NCBI GenBank assembly: GCA_037178625.1
Contig: CM074127.1
Coordinates: forward strand, 248,001 to 312,000
DNA: 64,000 bases
From: Skeletonema tropicum
Taxonomy: Eukaryota > Bacillariophyta > Thalassiosirophyceae > Thalassiosirales > Thalassiosiraceae
Reading direction: 5' to 3'
Under the pieces are notes generated by a model. The model was not told where the DNA came from. It made no database searches and saw only the letters and a program-made list of their open reading frames with translations. This document shows, piece after piece, positions 20,615-31,405 of the stretch. Positions within the stretch are counted from its first letter, which is position 1, and every line of letters starts with the position of its first letter. Both the position numbers and the translations under genes were made by a program.

Positions 20615-23005
20615 TTAGCTTTTTTTACGCCCACCGTGATTTCTACTTTTCATTACATCTCCTCCCAGGCTGGGTGTTGCCAGAGAATGTTCAGAGATGA
20701 ATGGAAACGAGTCTGCATTAGTTCCTCGGAAGACGAGCTCCAGCGGCAGGCCAATACTCCCCCCAACAAACACTGTTACACTTGAAAGTATTGAAGGATG
20801 AACTGGCGTCAAAACAAAGAAGAGTCTGCGTTCTCGATCAATGCTGCGTATGATTCCAAGTCCGACACAATGAAGATTGGGCACACCCGAATGGTTCCGC
20901 GACTGAGCAGACAAAGCTTTGCCATCTCCTTGACAACACAACCCGACAATCGAACCATTGAGAGCGTCCAGTGCATCGTCGCTTGCAAAGTCGCCTTGAG
21001 TGCCACATGCGGGCTCAACCTCTGCTATGCCGTCAACAAACCCAGGAGGTGAATAAAGTGATACAGATTGAAACGGAACTGCGTAGGGTGGCATCGATGC
21101 CATTGTCAGACCAAGAATGTTTGATGCATCAACGATTCCTTTCTCTCGGTGAAAAGCGATTGCTTCATTTGGATTTCCAAACCTTATCCTTTTCTTGATC
21201 ATCTCATTGTATCCTCCCATGAAGTATGTGCAGAACCTATGTTTGCGGTGATCCGAAGCAGTTGCTTGTAGTGGTCCAGTGGAGTTACTGCTATCCATTG
21301 ATCGATAAGACCGGCTATCATCATTCGGTACTGCAATCATGCTTTCATCAAACGACTGTACTGCATGAACGACTCTGTTTTGGGCCGTATCTGCACCAGT
21401 ATTTTGCGATGGCAAGTCAAATGACTTCGTTTTGGTAGATCCTAGCATCTGAATGATGTTGCCAGGATTAGCAGCTTCGATGATGGCGCACAGTATTTCA
21501 TATCCAAATCCCTTCACCCAACCATCAGTATTTATCAGTAGTGGAAGATGTCCTTTTCCATTTTCTATTCGTTCTGTATTCAAGAGGTTGTATCTTTGCA
21601 AGAGAAGATTTGTCATTTCAATATACTTGTCTGGATCTGCCTTTGATGTTATATCCCCGAAAAAGAATGCAGATTCTTGACTACCAACAGTATTGTTGTC
21701 ATTACCATCCGTTTCTCCACTACACACCATGTGCATAGGTGGATCTGACAATAGAGGCTTCGACACAAGACTCAACGTAATGAGGCCAGGAACACTCAGT
21801 TCCGGCTGACCGCAGTCTAAATCCAAAACTGCCACAGCTGCAGAATCTGATTCTAATTTCATCTGCTCCGATAGCATGCGATTTGTTCCGTATCTCAGCA
21901 TAGTTGACTTTCCACACCCTTTTGCTCCACAAATCAACACTTTTCTATTTTGCAATGATGTGGTATCACTTTCATTATTGATTGCATCCTCTGCGATAGC
22001 ATTCAGTGTTGTTTCCCATTGCTCTAAAATGGTAGTGACACCTGACCCACCCAGAGTAGAATTGCCAGGATAGATGTAATTTGATGGCAAAGCTTTGATG
22101 TTGTAGGTTTCCTCCGCATATGCACTGTAGTAATTTTCAGCACTTGATGCTGGTGGTGTAGTTGTATCATTTTTGTCATATATTGAATGCAGCTTCACGC
22201 GCAATACAAACGCGCTATCAGATGAAAAGTTGTCAGTAATAACAGTCAAAGGAATTGAATTCATCCAATCAGGTCGGTCAATGACGATGGAGTTCTTCTC
22301 ATTTCCGCTTGTGTTACAAGATGATATTCTGTAGCCAAAAATATCAAGCCAAATTGACGATGAGGATTTTGACTCCGTTGGTTGTGGCAATACTTCTATT
22401 TTTGCCTTTCCTGATATTGTCCCGACGAGTATTGATGCATTTGATAGCTGGTTATTCTTGTCGTTATCAGTAGAAGGAGATAATGTTATTGTAAGGATTT
22501 GACACCTCTTTCCGTCGTCTTGAAGTGAGTCGGCAGAGTTTGTATCATAGTCTAACACTACTTTTACAGCTGATGATGTATTGCCCGCCTTCATCTCGCT
22601 ACACGCAACTGCATTTTGTTGAGTTTGACCATTGTTTGCATTTTTATCATATGTGCATCCATCACCATCAGAGATGGCTGAGTGAGCAGTTTCTGTTGGG
22701 TTGAGGCGTTGACGTTTTGGAGAAGACGCCACATTGCTCAATAGTCCACTTTCCGTGTCTGCAGACGATGCTGTTTGAGGTTGCTGAGAGGTCAATTCTC
22801 TGGCCATCTCAACATCAAGACTTGCATTGTTGTCTGAGGTTGGCATCACTTCATCTTCATCCGATGGAGCACATGATGTCACCGCTGAATTAGGTTCTGA
22901 CGGAGCCCATCCACGAGACTCGGCATGTGGGCATTGCAACAGACCCAGCCGTGGGACATCGGTCTGGTCGGATGTCGTTGTTGCTGCACCTTCTGCTCTG
23001 TTCAT
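20615..23005 (-). CDS. GRC3: Polynucleotide 5'-hydroxyl kinase GRC3/NOL9
   Basis: 796-residue single-exon protein. The Walker A loop G-A-K-G-C-G-K-S-T lies near residue 355, and about 40 residues later comes D-L-D-C-G-Q-P-E-L-S-V-P-G, the family's Walker B/clasp region with the DxDxGQ signature. Known members (yeast Grc3, human NOL9) phosphorylate RNA 5'-hydroxyl ends in the nucleolus and act with Las1 in ITS2 pre-rRNA processing; Clp1 is the related family. GRC3/NOL9 is preferred over CLP1 because of the long N-terminal extension (about 330 residues, Ser/Asp-rich, basic patch S-P-K-R-Q-R-L) and a long C-terminal domain. The C-terminus is basic, ending in K-S-R-N-H-G-G-R-K-K-S. It is divergent from the gene at 23231, with 225 bp between start codons and a TACGTAGGAAT motif in the middle. 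Confidence 0.85.
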   Translation of the reverse strand: MNRAEGAATTTSDQTDVPRLGLLQCPHAESRGWAPSEPNSAVTSCAPSDEDEVMPTSDNNASLDVEMARELTSQQPQTASSADTESGLLSNVASSPKRQRLNPTETAHSAISDGDGCTYDKNANNGQTQQNAVACSEMKAGNTSSAVKVVLDYDTNSADSLQDDGKRCQILTITLSPSTDNDKNNQLSNASILVGTISGKAKIEVLPQPTESKSSSSIWLDIFGYRISSCNTSGNEKNSIVIDRPDWMNSIPLTVITDNFSSDSAFVLRVKLHSIYDKNDTTTPPASSAENYYSAYAEETYNIKALPSNYIYPGNSTLGGSGVTTILEQWETTLNAIAEDAINNESDTTSLQNRKVLICGAKGCGKSTMLRYGTNRMLSEQMKLESDSAAVAVLDLDCGQPELSVPGLITLSLVSKPLLSDPPMHMVCSGETDGNDNNTVGSQESAFFFGDITSKADPDKYIEMTNLLLQRYNLLNTERIENGKGHLPLLINTDGWVKGFGYEILCAIIEAANPGNIIQMLGSTKTKSFDLPSQNTGADTAQNRVVHAVQSFDESMIAVPNDDSRSYRSMDSSNSTGPLQATASDHRKHRFCTYFMGGYNEMIKKRIRFGNPNEAIAFHREKGIVDASNILGLTMASMPPYAVPFQSVSLYSPPGFVDGIAEVEPACGTQGDFASDDALDALNGSIVGLCCQGDGKALSAQSRNHSGVPNLHCVGLGIIRSIDRERRLFFVLTPVHPSILSSVTVFVGGSIGLPLELVFRGTNADSFPFISEHSLATPSLGGDVMKSRNHGGRKKS

Positions 23006-23081
23006 CTTGGTTGGTACAGGTTGGTAGGATTGTGGTAGCGGACTTTAGAAGAGTTGATTGGCGCAAAAAGTCAGACAAATC

Positions 23082-23098
23082 TACGTAGGAATTAGTAT
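23082..23098 (+). promoter_or_regulatory. TACGTAGGAATTAGTA motif between divergent genes
   Basis: tacgtaggaattagtat sits 77 bp upstream of the GRC3 start and about 130 bp upstream of the poly-Q gene start. This is one of the best matches to the consensus. A promoter role is inferred from the repeated position, not shown. Confidence 0.55.
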
Positions 23099-23230
23099 GA
23101 AAGCTGCTCCCCATCCCTCGCCCCATCTCTTTTCGGAATCCCAGATTTGTTGCTAGCAAATGAAAATCGGAAGAGATCAGAAGCCTCAACTCGTGTCAAA
23201 GGACGAAGGACGAAACGCATGTAAACAATA

Positions 23231-23641
23231 ATGGTGGACGACAACAACGATCGCAAGGATGCTAAGCGTCAAAAGCTGCTGTCAGATCAGCGATCGGCAT
23301 ACGAAGAAGACTCTGCTCGAATTAGGGCGGCCTTGAGTGAGCAGCCGGGCCAACCACCAGCGGCTACAAATCAGGAAGAAAAGAATGAGAATAGTGGTGT
23401 CACTCAACAATCACATCTGCAGCAACAACAACAGCAACAACAAAATCAGCAGCAGCAGCAGCAGCAACCTCAACAACAACAGCAAGGAGGGCACGAAAGC
23501 GATGAAGAAGAGGACGGAAACTGGTTGAAAAATTTCACACCACATCACACCAGAATTGGAGAGAATTTTCAAGTGACAAATCTTCCTACTCCTTCTGCTA
23601 CGTCTCATTCAAAATCTGCTGCAATTGTGTCCAAACAATGA
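23231..23641 (+). CDS. Small poly-Q protein
   Basis: 136 residues. The N-terminal 60 residues are charged (K-D-A-K-R-Q-K-L-L-S-D-Q-R-S-A-Y-E-E-D) and probably helical. They are followed by a Gln tract of about 30 residues interrupted by single Asn and Pro, an acidic stretch, and N-W-L-K-N-F-T-P-H-H-T-R-I-G-E-N-F-Q-V-T-N-L-P. The R-I-G-x-x-F-Q-V part resembles the opening of ELM2-type segments in chromatin proteins, but the rest of that domain is absent, so this is a weak hint. The basic N-terminus could be nuclear. It is transcribed away from GRC3. The ATG used is the first after the shared intergenic region. The function is not known. Confidence 0.55.
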   Translation: MVDDNNDRKDAKRQKLLSDQRSAYEEDSARIRAALSEQPGQPPAATNQEEKNENSGVTQQSHLQQQQQQQQNQQQQQQQPQQQQQGGHESDEEEDGNWLKNFTPHHTRIGENFQVTNLPTPSATSHSKSAAIVSKQ

Positions 23642-23850
23642 ATTTTTCGAGACTAAGGAGTTATGATTGCGTTGTCATGAGGGATGGCAAATTATTGAAT
23701 CACATTTTTGATCAAAATAGGGAGAAATAGAGAATATTGAATTGATTGCACAAACAGAAGTATTATCATTAATCATTACATCACACTGACACTTGGATAG
23801 TAAAGTAGTGTACAGATTATTATTTGAAAAGTATAAGCATATATGGTATT

Positions 23851-25809
23851 CTACATTCCAGGGGGACCAGGATGAAGTTCCCCCCAAACTACCCTAGTAT
23901 CACGTACTAAAACAGGTCCTTCTTCTTCTCTACCAGGAAAGTCATTCAATGAAGCTCGGAAAGTACGAACCAATCTCGCAAAAGATGAACCAAACTCGCC
24001 AATAAACGTGCTTGATTTTGATAGAATGATCAAGTCTGCCACCGAAGAAATCGTTCGTCGATATTGTATGGAACAGTCGGACGTAGACCCCTTCTTCATG
24101 AACTCTGTCGAAGTCGAGTCTTCCCTCAGATAGAATCTCAATCCGTGACATTCATCGACACCGGGTAAAATGAAATTCCCTGCCTCACCTGCGGGATACT
24201 TGGATATCTCCTCCTTGATTTGGCCCGGATTATCCGATGCAATATATATTATTCTAGCCATGTCGGAACAATCATGCCTCTCCCACGATTTGAGATAATC
24301 TTGGAAAGGAATTACATCAAGTCCCGTTTCCTCCTTATATCCCAGAATGCTCCCCTCTCGTCGCACATGAAATGCATCGTAACTAACTTGCATTGGAATC
24401 TGAGACAAATGAATGAATTTTTTGACATCCTTTGCAATCCACGGCTGGAAGCGAAGAACATCCGATCGAGCCAATAACGCCGAAACGAAATCCCAAATAT
24501 CCTCTTCGTCCTCCAAGTCTGCAAATGTCTGAGCCTCGTACTTTTTCGCACCCAGACGCAATGCCCAATTGTATGCTGTGGGTGATGGTCTATGGAGCAT
24601 CTTGCCCTTGAAATTGTTTTCAAACAGTCGTTGCACATCTGCCTCATCCACAACAAGCACTCTTGACTCCCACCCAGAGTCATTTCGACAAGTGCTATGT
24701 TGTGCATACTTTGACTTGCGATTCTTCTTCCGAACATTACTCCACTTTTCATAGTCATGATTATTTTGACACGGAACACTACACCCCCGAGATAACCACT
24801 CGGAATGCTGAATGAGTCTAGACAACCCTTTTGGAACATCTTCGTCTGTATCGAATCGTTGCTCTTTCCCAGCACTCTTCTTTGCTTCATTGAATGCATT
24901 GCTTGGACAACCGAATTGACTTCCGCCAGGTACCAAATCTTCGTTCGACTCTAGTACGACCATAGCTTTGGATGTGTAGGTTGCCAACATGACAGCCATC
25001 AAATAACTAGTCAATTGCCCTTCTACACCATTCGCATGAACATTATCAATATCATCATCCTCCTGAAGTTGTTGACTGGGCATGTAAAGTAAAATATCAT
25101 CACATTCATGACCCTCTTCAATCGCCGGCAATCGACGTTGCAACAAAAGATCAATTTCAGATGGCTGCACCAACGTTTCAAAGTTGACATTCTCATGTCC
25201 AGGCCAGGCTTCATCCAGCAAATGAGGTTTATTGTACTCATCTCCGCTTGTTGGTACGGGAATATCTTGTAGATTAAAATTGAATAGGGTGGATGAGTGG
25301 ACGTGTATTCTAAACCCCTCTCTCCAAATGAGGAAGAATACTAGAATGACTGATACGACTGCATAGGCTGCTGTTCGAGGAAGACCGGTGTGTTTGGTGA
25401 GGGCTGCTATGATTGGCGTGGCTGTCATGGCGGTGGTGGATGTTAAGGCTGTCATGGAGGTCATGGCGGATAGGCTGGTTATGGTGCTTTTATTGTCATC
25501 ATCGTGTTTTTGAGTGGATAGGCGGACTAGAGGCCGACGTTCTTCCTTGTGACTGTCATCATGTCCAGTAGAGTCTTTTTTTAGATTGGAGCGTCGTGAT
25601 CTGTTTCGTGTTTTTGCTGCTGGCTCATCGTTCAGTGATGATATGAGGTCTACAATTTCCGTGCTTTTGTGTCCTTCCTCCACTGCTGCTGCGTTTCTAC
25701 GCCTGGACATGGTGCTTGGTTTACTTTGGTTTTGAGGCTGCCGAGAGATGTTGTGTGTTGATATTGATAGATAATGACGGCGGGGTCTTTTTGCTAATGC
25801 TTTTTGCAT
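23851..25809 (-). CDS. Type II membrane glycosyltransferase, GT23-like fucosyltransferase
   Basis: 652 residues. A basic, Ser/Thr-rich cytosolic tail is followed by one transmembrane segment at about 145-162 (A-A-Y-A-V-V-S-V-I-L-V-F-F-L-I-W), then a lumenal region: type II topology as in Golgi glycosyltransferases. Three motifs of the GT23/GT65/GT68 fucosyltransferase fold are seen in order: H-V-R-R-E-G near 480, I-Y-I-A-S-D-N near 523, and S-T-F-I-G-E-F-G-S-S-F-A-R-L-V near 600. In alpha-1,6-fucosyltransferases the H-x-R-R motif binds GDP-fucose. The expected role is fucosylation of N-glycans or proteins in the Golgi; acceptor and linkage cannot be told. An in-frame ATG at residue 34 (M-S-R-R-R-N) is an alternative start. 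Two TACGTAGGAAT motifs lie just upstream, in the same orientation. Confidence 0.6.
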   Translation of the reverse strand: MQKALAKRPRRHYLSISTHNISRQPQNQSKPSTMSRRRNAAAVEEGHKSTEIVDLISSLNDEPAAKTRNRSRRSNLKKDSTGHDDSHKEERRPLVRLSTQKHDDDNKSTITSLSAMTSMTALTSTTAMTATPIIAALTKHTGLPRTAAYAVVSVILVFFLIWREGFRIHVHSSTLFNFNLQDIPVPTSGDEYNKPHLLDEAWPGHENVNFETLVQPSEIDLLLQRRLPAIEEGHECDDILLYMPSQQLQEDDDIDNVHANGVEGQLTSYLMAVMLATYTSKAMVVLESNEDLVPGGSQFGCPSNAFNEAKKSAGKEQRFDTDEDVPKGLSRLIQHSEWLSRGCSVPCQNNHDYEKWSNVRKKNRKSKYAQHSTCRNDSGWESRVLVVDEADVQRLFENNFKGKMLHRPSPTAYNWALRLGAKKYEAQTFADLEDEEDIWDFVSALLARSDVLRFQPWIAKDVKKFIHLSQIPMQVSYDAFHVRREGSILGYKEETGLDVIPFQDYLKSWERHDCSDMARIIYIASDNPGQIKEEISKYPAGEAGNFILPGVDECHGLRFYLREDSTSTEFMKKGSTSDCSIQYRRTISSVADLIILSKSSTFIGEFGSSFARLVRTFRASLNDFPGREEEGPVLVRDTRVVWGELHPGPPGM

Positions 25810-25852
25810 GAGATCGAAGATGAGTTGATGTGTGTGTTTCCGGTTTATTGGC

Positions 25853-25868
25853 TACTAATTCCTACGTT
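25853..25868 (-). promoter_or_regulatory. TACGTAGGAATTAGT motif upstream of glycosyltransferase
   Basis: actaattcctacgtta on the plus strand, which reads as taacgtaggaattagt in the direction of the glycosyltransferase, 44 bp before its first ATG. A second copy lies 14 bp further out. Confidence 0.55.
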
Positions 25869-25881
25869 AGATCAAGGTTCG

Positions 25882-25892
25882 ATTCCTACGTA
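25882..25892 (-). promoter_or_regulatory. Second TACGTAGGAAT motif in the same promoter
   Basis: attcctacgta on the plus strand, same orientation as the copy at 25853. With the preceding bases it forms ggttcgattcc, which matches a tRNA B box by chance. Confidence 0.5.
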
Positions 25893-26012
25893 GATAATGA
25901 TTTTGCCGTTTTTCATCTTTGGCCCGCCTCTCGCTCGCCGCTTAATTTACGATGCGATACAATAATACTTGCAGACCCCTGTTGCTTTGGTACGATAGCA
26001 ACATAATGCAAC

Positions 26013-29000
26013 ATGAAGCAATCCAAGATCCCAATGCGTCGGCAGCACAGCCATCCTCCAGTATCCATTCTATCGCCGACAACAACGGCAGCAAAAGCGG
26101 GGATCAAACTAAATGATCCGGCTCTAAGAAACGTTGCCGCCGTGCCGACATTATCATCTTCTGTGGCTGATGCGCCGAACAATAACGTTGCTTGTGCGTC
26201 CACTCACACTACCGTGACAACACACGCAGGCAAGTCTTCTGGACTACGAAATACTAGCTCATTCAATGGAGGGAATGGATCGTCTGCAATGACAAACAGC
26301 CGGGTTAAGGTGCCTTCCTCTGCTCTGGTCAGAACAGCAGCTTCTATCGATAAGGAGAATAATCAAAATTCGAAGATGATGATGTCGCAGCATCACAAAG
26401 ACAGCAAACCATCAGCTGCAGTAGTGGCAGGGCTGAAGAATCACTATCGTGATACTGGAGCATTATCTCAGCAGCAGCATGATTCCCAAATGATGGATCT
26501 AGATTATCGTGAATCAGAAACAATGATGGATGATGATGAAATAATGACGAGCAATAATGGATCATCACAGCAAAATAATAATAAATCAATGGTGGTGAAA
26601 ATCCGATTGCCCTATAATGACGAAAATGTCGAAATGAACAACCTCGATGATCTCAGCATAGACGATGATGATGATGATGACGGCAGTGACTGTTCTGGAA
26701 TCACTGTGGTGGCCAATGACATAAAACCACCTGCTGGCCTGACGGAAGAGGAATTGACCAAGTATTACTGGGAAATCTGCTATGGACCTGGGCATGTTGT
26801 ACCTCCTCCTACAGTCCAAAAGTGTGTTCCTACAAAATCATGGTGAGCATCTTTGCCCTACTTCTACTTACATTTCCTGCTGCTAGCTGCTGCAAATATC
26901 ATCTTAATCTCGAACTCAACTTAAACTCTATCTTTCTATTCACCATCCTATCAGTCTCTCTACGAAGAAAAAGACAAACCGACCTACTGAAATTGCTTCC
27001 TCAATGACACCACGAAAACTTCTCATTACCAAATCACCATCGGTCGAAATGATGACGGCAGAAGAGGCAGGCGAAGAGGACAAAACACCCAAGAATAATG
27101 TCACTCGATTGGCTCCTTCGTCTTCCGCAATCAACCGTGGTCAGTCGGCTGTCAAATTTGGAGTCAATGTGGCTGCAGAGTTTGATTTGGACATGCCCAC
27201 AACTGAAATGAAGCCCTTGCCTTCGAATGTTGTGCAGGAACGATTTCCAAATGACAAAGTCGAAACTGAAAAGGATGTCGAGAATGAAGAATTTTCGAGA
27301 GAGACTGCACGGAATGTGTCCATGTTGGCCGAGTGGGATGATGATTTTGATTCCATCATTGACAATGATGATAGTGATGGAGAGGGAGAAGTTAAGCTTC
27401 CCAAACGTAGACGGAAGCAAACACCTTACAAACAAAGAGGAAGAGGAGGGCGGGGTAATTCGTCATTATCACGTCCACGTAAGACACGGAGGCAGAGCTC
27501 CATCTTTGGTTCGGCAGAGAGAGGACGAAGCCTCCTCGATTTGAGTGATGAAATAGATGAAGATTCCAGCAGTGGCCTCCCGTTTTCAGTCACGATTAAT
27601 CCAGATGAGTACACTTCTCCCTCATCGAATTCACTCAATGATAGCATGTCCAGTCTTGAAATGCCGGACACGAGCACGAAGAAGAACGATAGAGAGTCAA
27701 TGTCATCTACGTGCATCTCACCAAGTAGTCTCCGGTCTGGGTCAGTCATGGCAACGGGAACGCATCGGAGTAGCAGTAGCTCCAGCAAGGAGACGCCGAA
27801 GAGTGCTCGGACGTCTTCGTCCACAATCCTCCAGGCAGTGCATGCATCCGGAGCCTTTCTTCCATCAACTAACTCTCCTCAAGGGAACGAACTGATGCCA
27901 AATCAACTCAAGTACAGTCCCAAGGAGAGCACTCCAGGAGCAAACACTTCGTTCTCATCTTCTGATAGTCTTGGTTCTGACATTATGAGAATGTTTACAA
28001 AGCATTCACTTGAGGACGAAACTGAAGGCAATCTTTTGGGCAGACAACTATCAATTCTTTGTACACATCCAACGGAAGGATTTCACACGAACATGAGTGA
28101 CTTGGAGCAATGCATTGCTGCCTCTGGGAAATCTTCATTGCAGTTTGTCAATGATCATGTATCAAAGGGGATGGATCTATCGACCTCGCTCTCACTGCTC
28201 AATGAAAGCGACAGCAGTGACAACGCCTCAATGTTTTGTGGCAACTCTCAGTGGATGGCTTCAGCGATGTCAAAAGACGAAGTATCCTTCATGGAACAAT
28301 GCTTTGAGTCCATGTCAGAAAATCTCCACGACGCTATTGATGCAAGTGACTTTTGCAGAGGTAGGGCAAAGGTTGCGACGGATCCTGATGTGCAGACGAT
28401 AGCGTCATGCCTACAAATACTGCAAGAGGTGTCTTCATTTTCATGGTCAAGTAGCGTTGAGCTGAGTTGTGCTCAGACTATTTTAGACAAGTTTGTATCA
28501 AACTCGGAAACTCATCTCCAGGAAGCTAGGCGAGATCTAGCAACATTTGATGCCAAGTTGAGAGAAACCACGAGCATGATTTCACAACAGCATTTGACTT
28601 CAAGGAGGTTGAAGACGAGGAAACGCAAGGCTTCTTCCAAGACAAACGATACCATTGAAAGCATCAAACGACTTGAAAGCGAATTGGCACAAGAGACGGA
28701 ACGGCTAAATGCTTGTAAGCGCGCACGAGATATATTTACTGCACATCTAGATGTGGAAAGAGCTAGTCCCATTTCTGCAATATCTGAAGAGATTAGAACG
28801 ACGATATATCCAGCTCCCTTGACTCACAATGGATCTGACTTTTCGTTTTCCCTTCTTGATGGGATGGCTGAAATTGCAATGAATGTTTCACTTGAAGAAG
28901 ATGCATTGCAGAATATCGAGATTGGATGTTTTTTGAAGGATGATGGGGCTGTATCTATTAGCTTGTTGAAGGCATTGTTATTGGGGTATACTGAACTGGA

Positions 29001-29466
29001 TCCGAATCAAGGCCATGGTCCATTCCCTCTCAGAAATAGCTTGCAGTCTTTCTTTCTTCCATCTTACTCAAGCGAGTCAATGCATGTTGGAATGAGAGAC
29101 TTATTCGCTGATGCGACACAAATGTTCTTTAGGATTGACAGTCTTGTTCGAACAGTGAACAAACTTGAAAGAGAGGCTATGTGTAGTTTCATTTGTGATC
29201 ATCAAGGAAATGTCACCATATCTGCAACGTTTGCAACTGGTGACGATTCAATCAGAATAGATTTTCTATTCCGCACTTGGACTTTGACAACTGTCCCATA
29301 TGATGTTGTTGTAACCAATTCCTCGGCAGGAAAAGAAGCGGCTTCACTCACCCTAACATCACAACAACAAGCTCGCGATGTACTAAAATCGGAACGCAAA
29401 GACCCTTCTCTTCTCAAACGCATTTGCGATGAAGTGATTGAGACTTTTGCACAACATAGTGTGTAG
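26013..29466 (+). CDS. Candidate KNL1/Spc7-like kinetochore scaffold (2 exons)
   Basis: Two ORFs join through a 112 bp intron (26843-26954, GTGAGC...TATCAG). Exon 1 ends in the second base of a codon and exon 2 continues the frame, giving 1,113 residues. The first 700 or so residues are disordered, acidic and Ser-rich, with blocks that look conserved: L-T-E-E-E-L-T-K-Y-Y-W-E-I-C-Y-G just before the intron and V-K-F-G-V-N-V-A-A-E-F-D-L-D after it, which includes a VKF that could be a PP1-type docking site. A coiled coil follows at roughly 770-880 (L-Q-E-A-R-R-D-L-A-T-F-D-A-K-L and later heptads), then a globular end of about 200 residues with alternating strands and helices. Disorder, then coiled coil, then an RWD-like end is the order in KNL1/Spc7. 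No MELT repeats were recognised, so the assignment is tentative. Confidence 0.5.
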
Positions 29467-29564
29467 GACGACAGAAATATTTTGTCAAATGCTATGAATT
29501 ATTGTAACAATTTGAACCTGCTCCTTTCAAACCAGTTTGTTATTTAGTATACTGTATTGCACTG

Positions 29565-31013
29565 TTACGTTGTTGTCCACTTCCTCAAAGCCAGTGCAAA
29601 CTCTCCGATCCACCCAAACACACTATTCTTGCCTTCAAAATAACCTTTCACTTTGAATCGATCTCTCTTCTTTTCATCACCCTTCCACTCTTCGTAATAG
29701 TCACTGCTCCAGTAAAGCAACGGGCTCAGTCCAATATTTGCATAATCATAACGAGGTACCAATCCACGCAAATCAGCGCGTGGTTTCCACTCAGTCGTAC
29801 CGACGTCATAATTTGTCCTTCGATATCCATTAACCTCTGGATAGACTTGCCGAAGCAGTTGCATAAGATTGAGAGTACCACCACACGTTGATGCATGTCC
29901 TGCCCCCGTTACCACATGAACTACATTATTCCGGAATACCTCTGCTGCCAATCGATTGGCTTCGTCGACACTTGGCAATGTCTTGTCAAACTCGCCAACA
30001 ACAATTAATGTTTTTACTTCCCTAGATAGTCGCAACATTCCAAGGTCATCTTCGCTTTCTGTAATTCCAGACTTTAATACCTCTAATCGATCTTCGAATA
30101 CTGCATTACCCCATTCAAGCCATTCTGTCAATCTCCATTTCAGTGTATCCTTTGGCATGAACTTTAATCGACTTGCCAGAGTAACTGCAACCCGGCCCAT
30201 GTACGCCTCACGTTGTGGAGTATTCACAACTGCTGGCAAACCCTTCGACGAAAGAATTGTAAGCAGTTGTTGTATAGCTAATCCTTCATCTAGAAATAGA
30301 GGCACGAGTTTTGTTGTTAATCCAAACACATATGGTATGATCTCAATTGGTCGAAGCCATCGTGCATTGGCAATCGGTGGCCCTAGCCTATAGAGCTCCG
30401 ATCGTAAATAAGATGTAGCAGGATTGACAAGAATCAACCCCTGCAATCTAACAAAGTTGCTATATTGCGCATTCGATTGCAAAGCTGCCGCTACTTCTGT
30501 TGCCAGTATACCCCCAAATGATTCTCCCATGAGATACAATTGGTATGTCTCACCCATTCGACCATAGATACACTCTTGCACCAAAAAGTTAATCACTGCA
30601 TCCTTCAAATCTTCAAATGTCGATCGATCCTCCATGGAAACTTGCATCGCCTTGACATCAAATTCTTCACCCAGTGCTGGGAATTGGAGGAAGGGTGCCA
30701 ATGTCGTCCCATCAAATCCAGGTAAGTAAAGTAATATTGGTTTTGGATCAGACGATACTCGTTCATATTCTTGTACAGCTTGTGGATAACCATCTTGCAA
30801 CAGGGGTGAGATGAATTCTATCCGTGATGGAGAGTCGATGATGTTGTCACCATCGGCAAATTCTTTCCAAGATGATTTGATGCTCCGTGTTGAGTGGTGA
30901 CATGTGCGGATTTTGATGGCAACATTTGTGTGCCTTGGAGATGATGTGAATGCATCTATTGTTGGTATGGACGCCGCCGCTGTGAGCAGCACTGCCAGTC
31001 GAAACGGCATCAT
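29565..31013 (-). CDS. Plastid-targeted alpha/beta hydrolase, phytyl-ester-synthase-like
   Basis: 482 residues. The N-terminus is M-M-P-F-R-L-A-V-L-L-T-A-A-A-S-I-P-T-I-D-A-F-T-S-S-P: a signal peptide ending at A-F followed by a Ser/Thr/Arg-rich transit part, the bipartite presequence of diatom plastid proteins. The hydrolase fold shows Y-L-P-G-F-D-G-T (oxyanion region, near 93-100), the nucleophile elbow G-E-S-F-G-G near 163, V-G-E-F-D-K-T-L-P (acid region) and G-A-G-H-A-S (catalytic His). This order is typical of the esterase/lipase/thioesterase part of plant phytyl ester synthases (PES1/2). Those also carry a C-terminal acyltransferase domain, which is absent here and replaced by a short unique tail. 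Likely role: transfer or hydrolysis of acyl esters in the plastid (galactolipid or phytol turnover); substrate unproven. It converges with the KNL1-like gene. Confidence 0.72.
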   Translation of the reverse strand: MMPFRLAVLLTAAASIPTIDAFTSSPRHTNVAIKIRTCHHSTRSIKSSWKEFADGDNIIDSPSRIEFISPLLQDGYPQAVQEYERVSSDPKPILLYLPGFDGTTLAPFLQFPALGEEFDVKAMQVSMEDRSTFEDLKDAVINFLVQECIYGRMGETYQLYLMGESFGGILATEVAAALQSNAQYSNFVRLQGLILVNPATSYLRSELYRLGPPIANARWLRPIEIIPYVFGLTTKLVPLFLDEGLAIQQLLTILSSKGLPAVVNTPQREAYMGRVAVTLASRLKFMPKDTLKWRLTEWLEWGNAVFEDRLEVLKSGITESEDDLGMLRLSREVKTLIVVGEFDKTLPSVDEANRLAAEVFRNNVVHVVTGAGHASTCGGTLNLMQLLRQVYPEVNGYRRTNYDVGTTEWKPRADLRGLVPRYDYANIGLSPLLYWSSDYYEEWKGDEKKRDRFKVKGYFEGKNSVFGWIGEFALALRKWTTT

Positions 31014-31405
31014 GGTTCAATAGCAGCAGCGGCACCCGTGGTTACTTATGATGAGTTGGAAGTTTTATGGTGAGCCAAAAACGAAGCTGTCAGTGTTATT
31101 TCACGTTACAGATAATGGTGCAAATGCGATACACATACACCACATGTACACATTACACATACATTCCAAGATGTTCATGCATTCACAAATTCAAAATTTT
31201 TGCTTTCTCTCAGCTCTCCGTTCGGCACGAACCGATCAACAAGTTTTGCAAGATTCAAGCAATGAAATGATGTTGCACCGTTTGAATACACTGAATAGTT
31301 CAAACCGACGAAGAGACGGCTCAATCAAGCTAGAGTAGCGCCATCAACATTAAATAGGCTGCCAATACTGGTGGCGACGGCGTACCTTCGATTGTACGAC
31401 ATAAG
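31014..31405. other. Divergent promoter region, no gene
   Basis: 392 bp between the plastid hydrolase (minus) and the four-TM protein (plus). It holds a small repeat of acaca/catacaca words near 31130-31165 and no supported ORF. The TACGTAGGAAT motif is absent. Confidence 0.45.

Noticed and set aside
25874..25884. ggttcgattcc, a perfect tRNA B box
   Set aside because: No A box or foldable tRNA upstream; the sequence arises from overlap with the ATTCCTACGTA motif.
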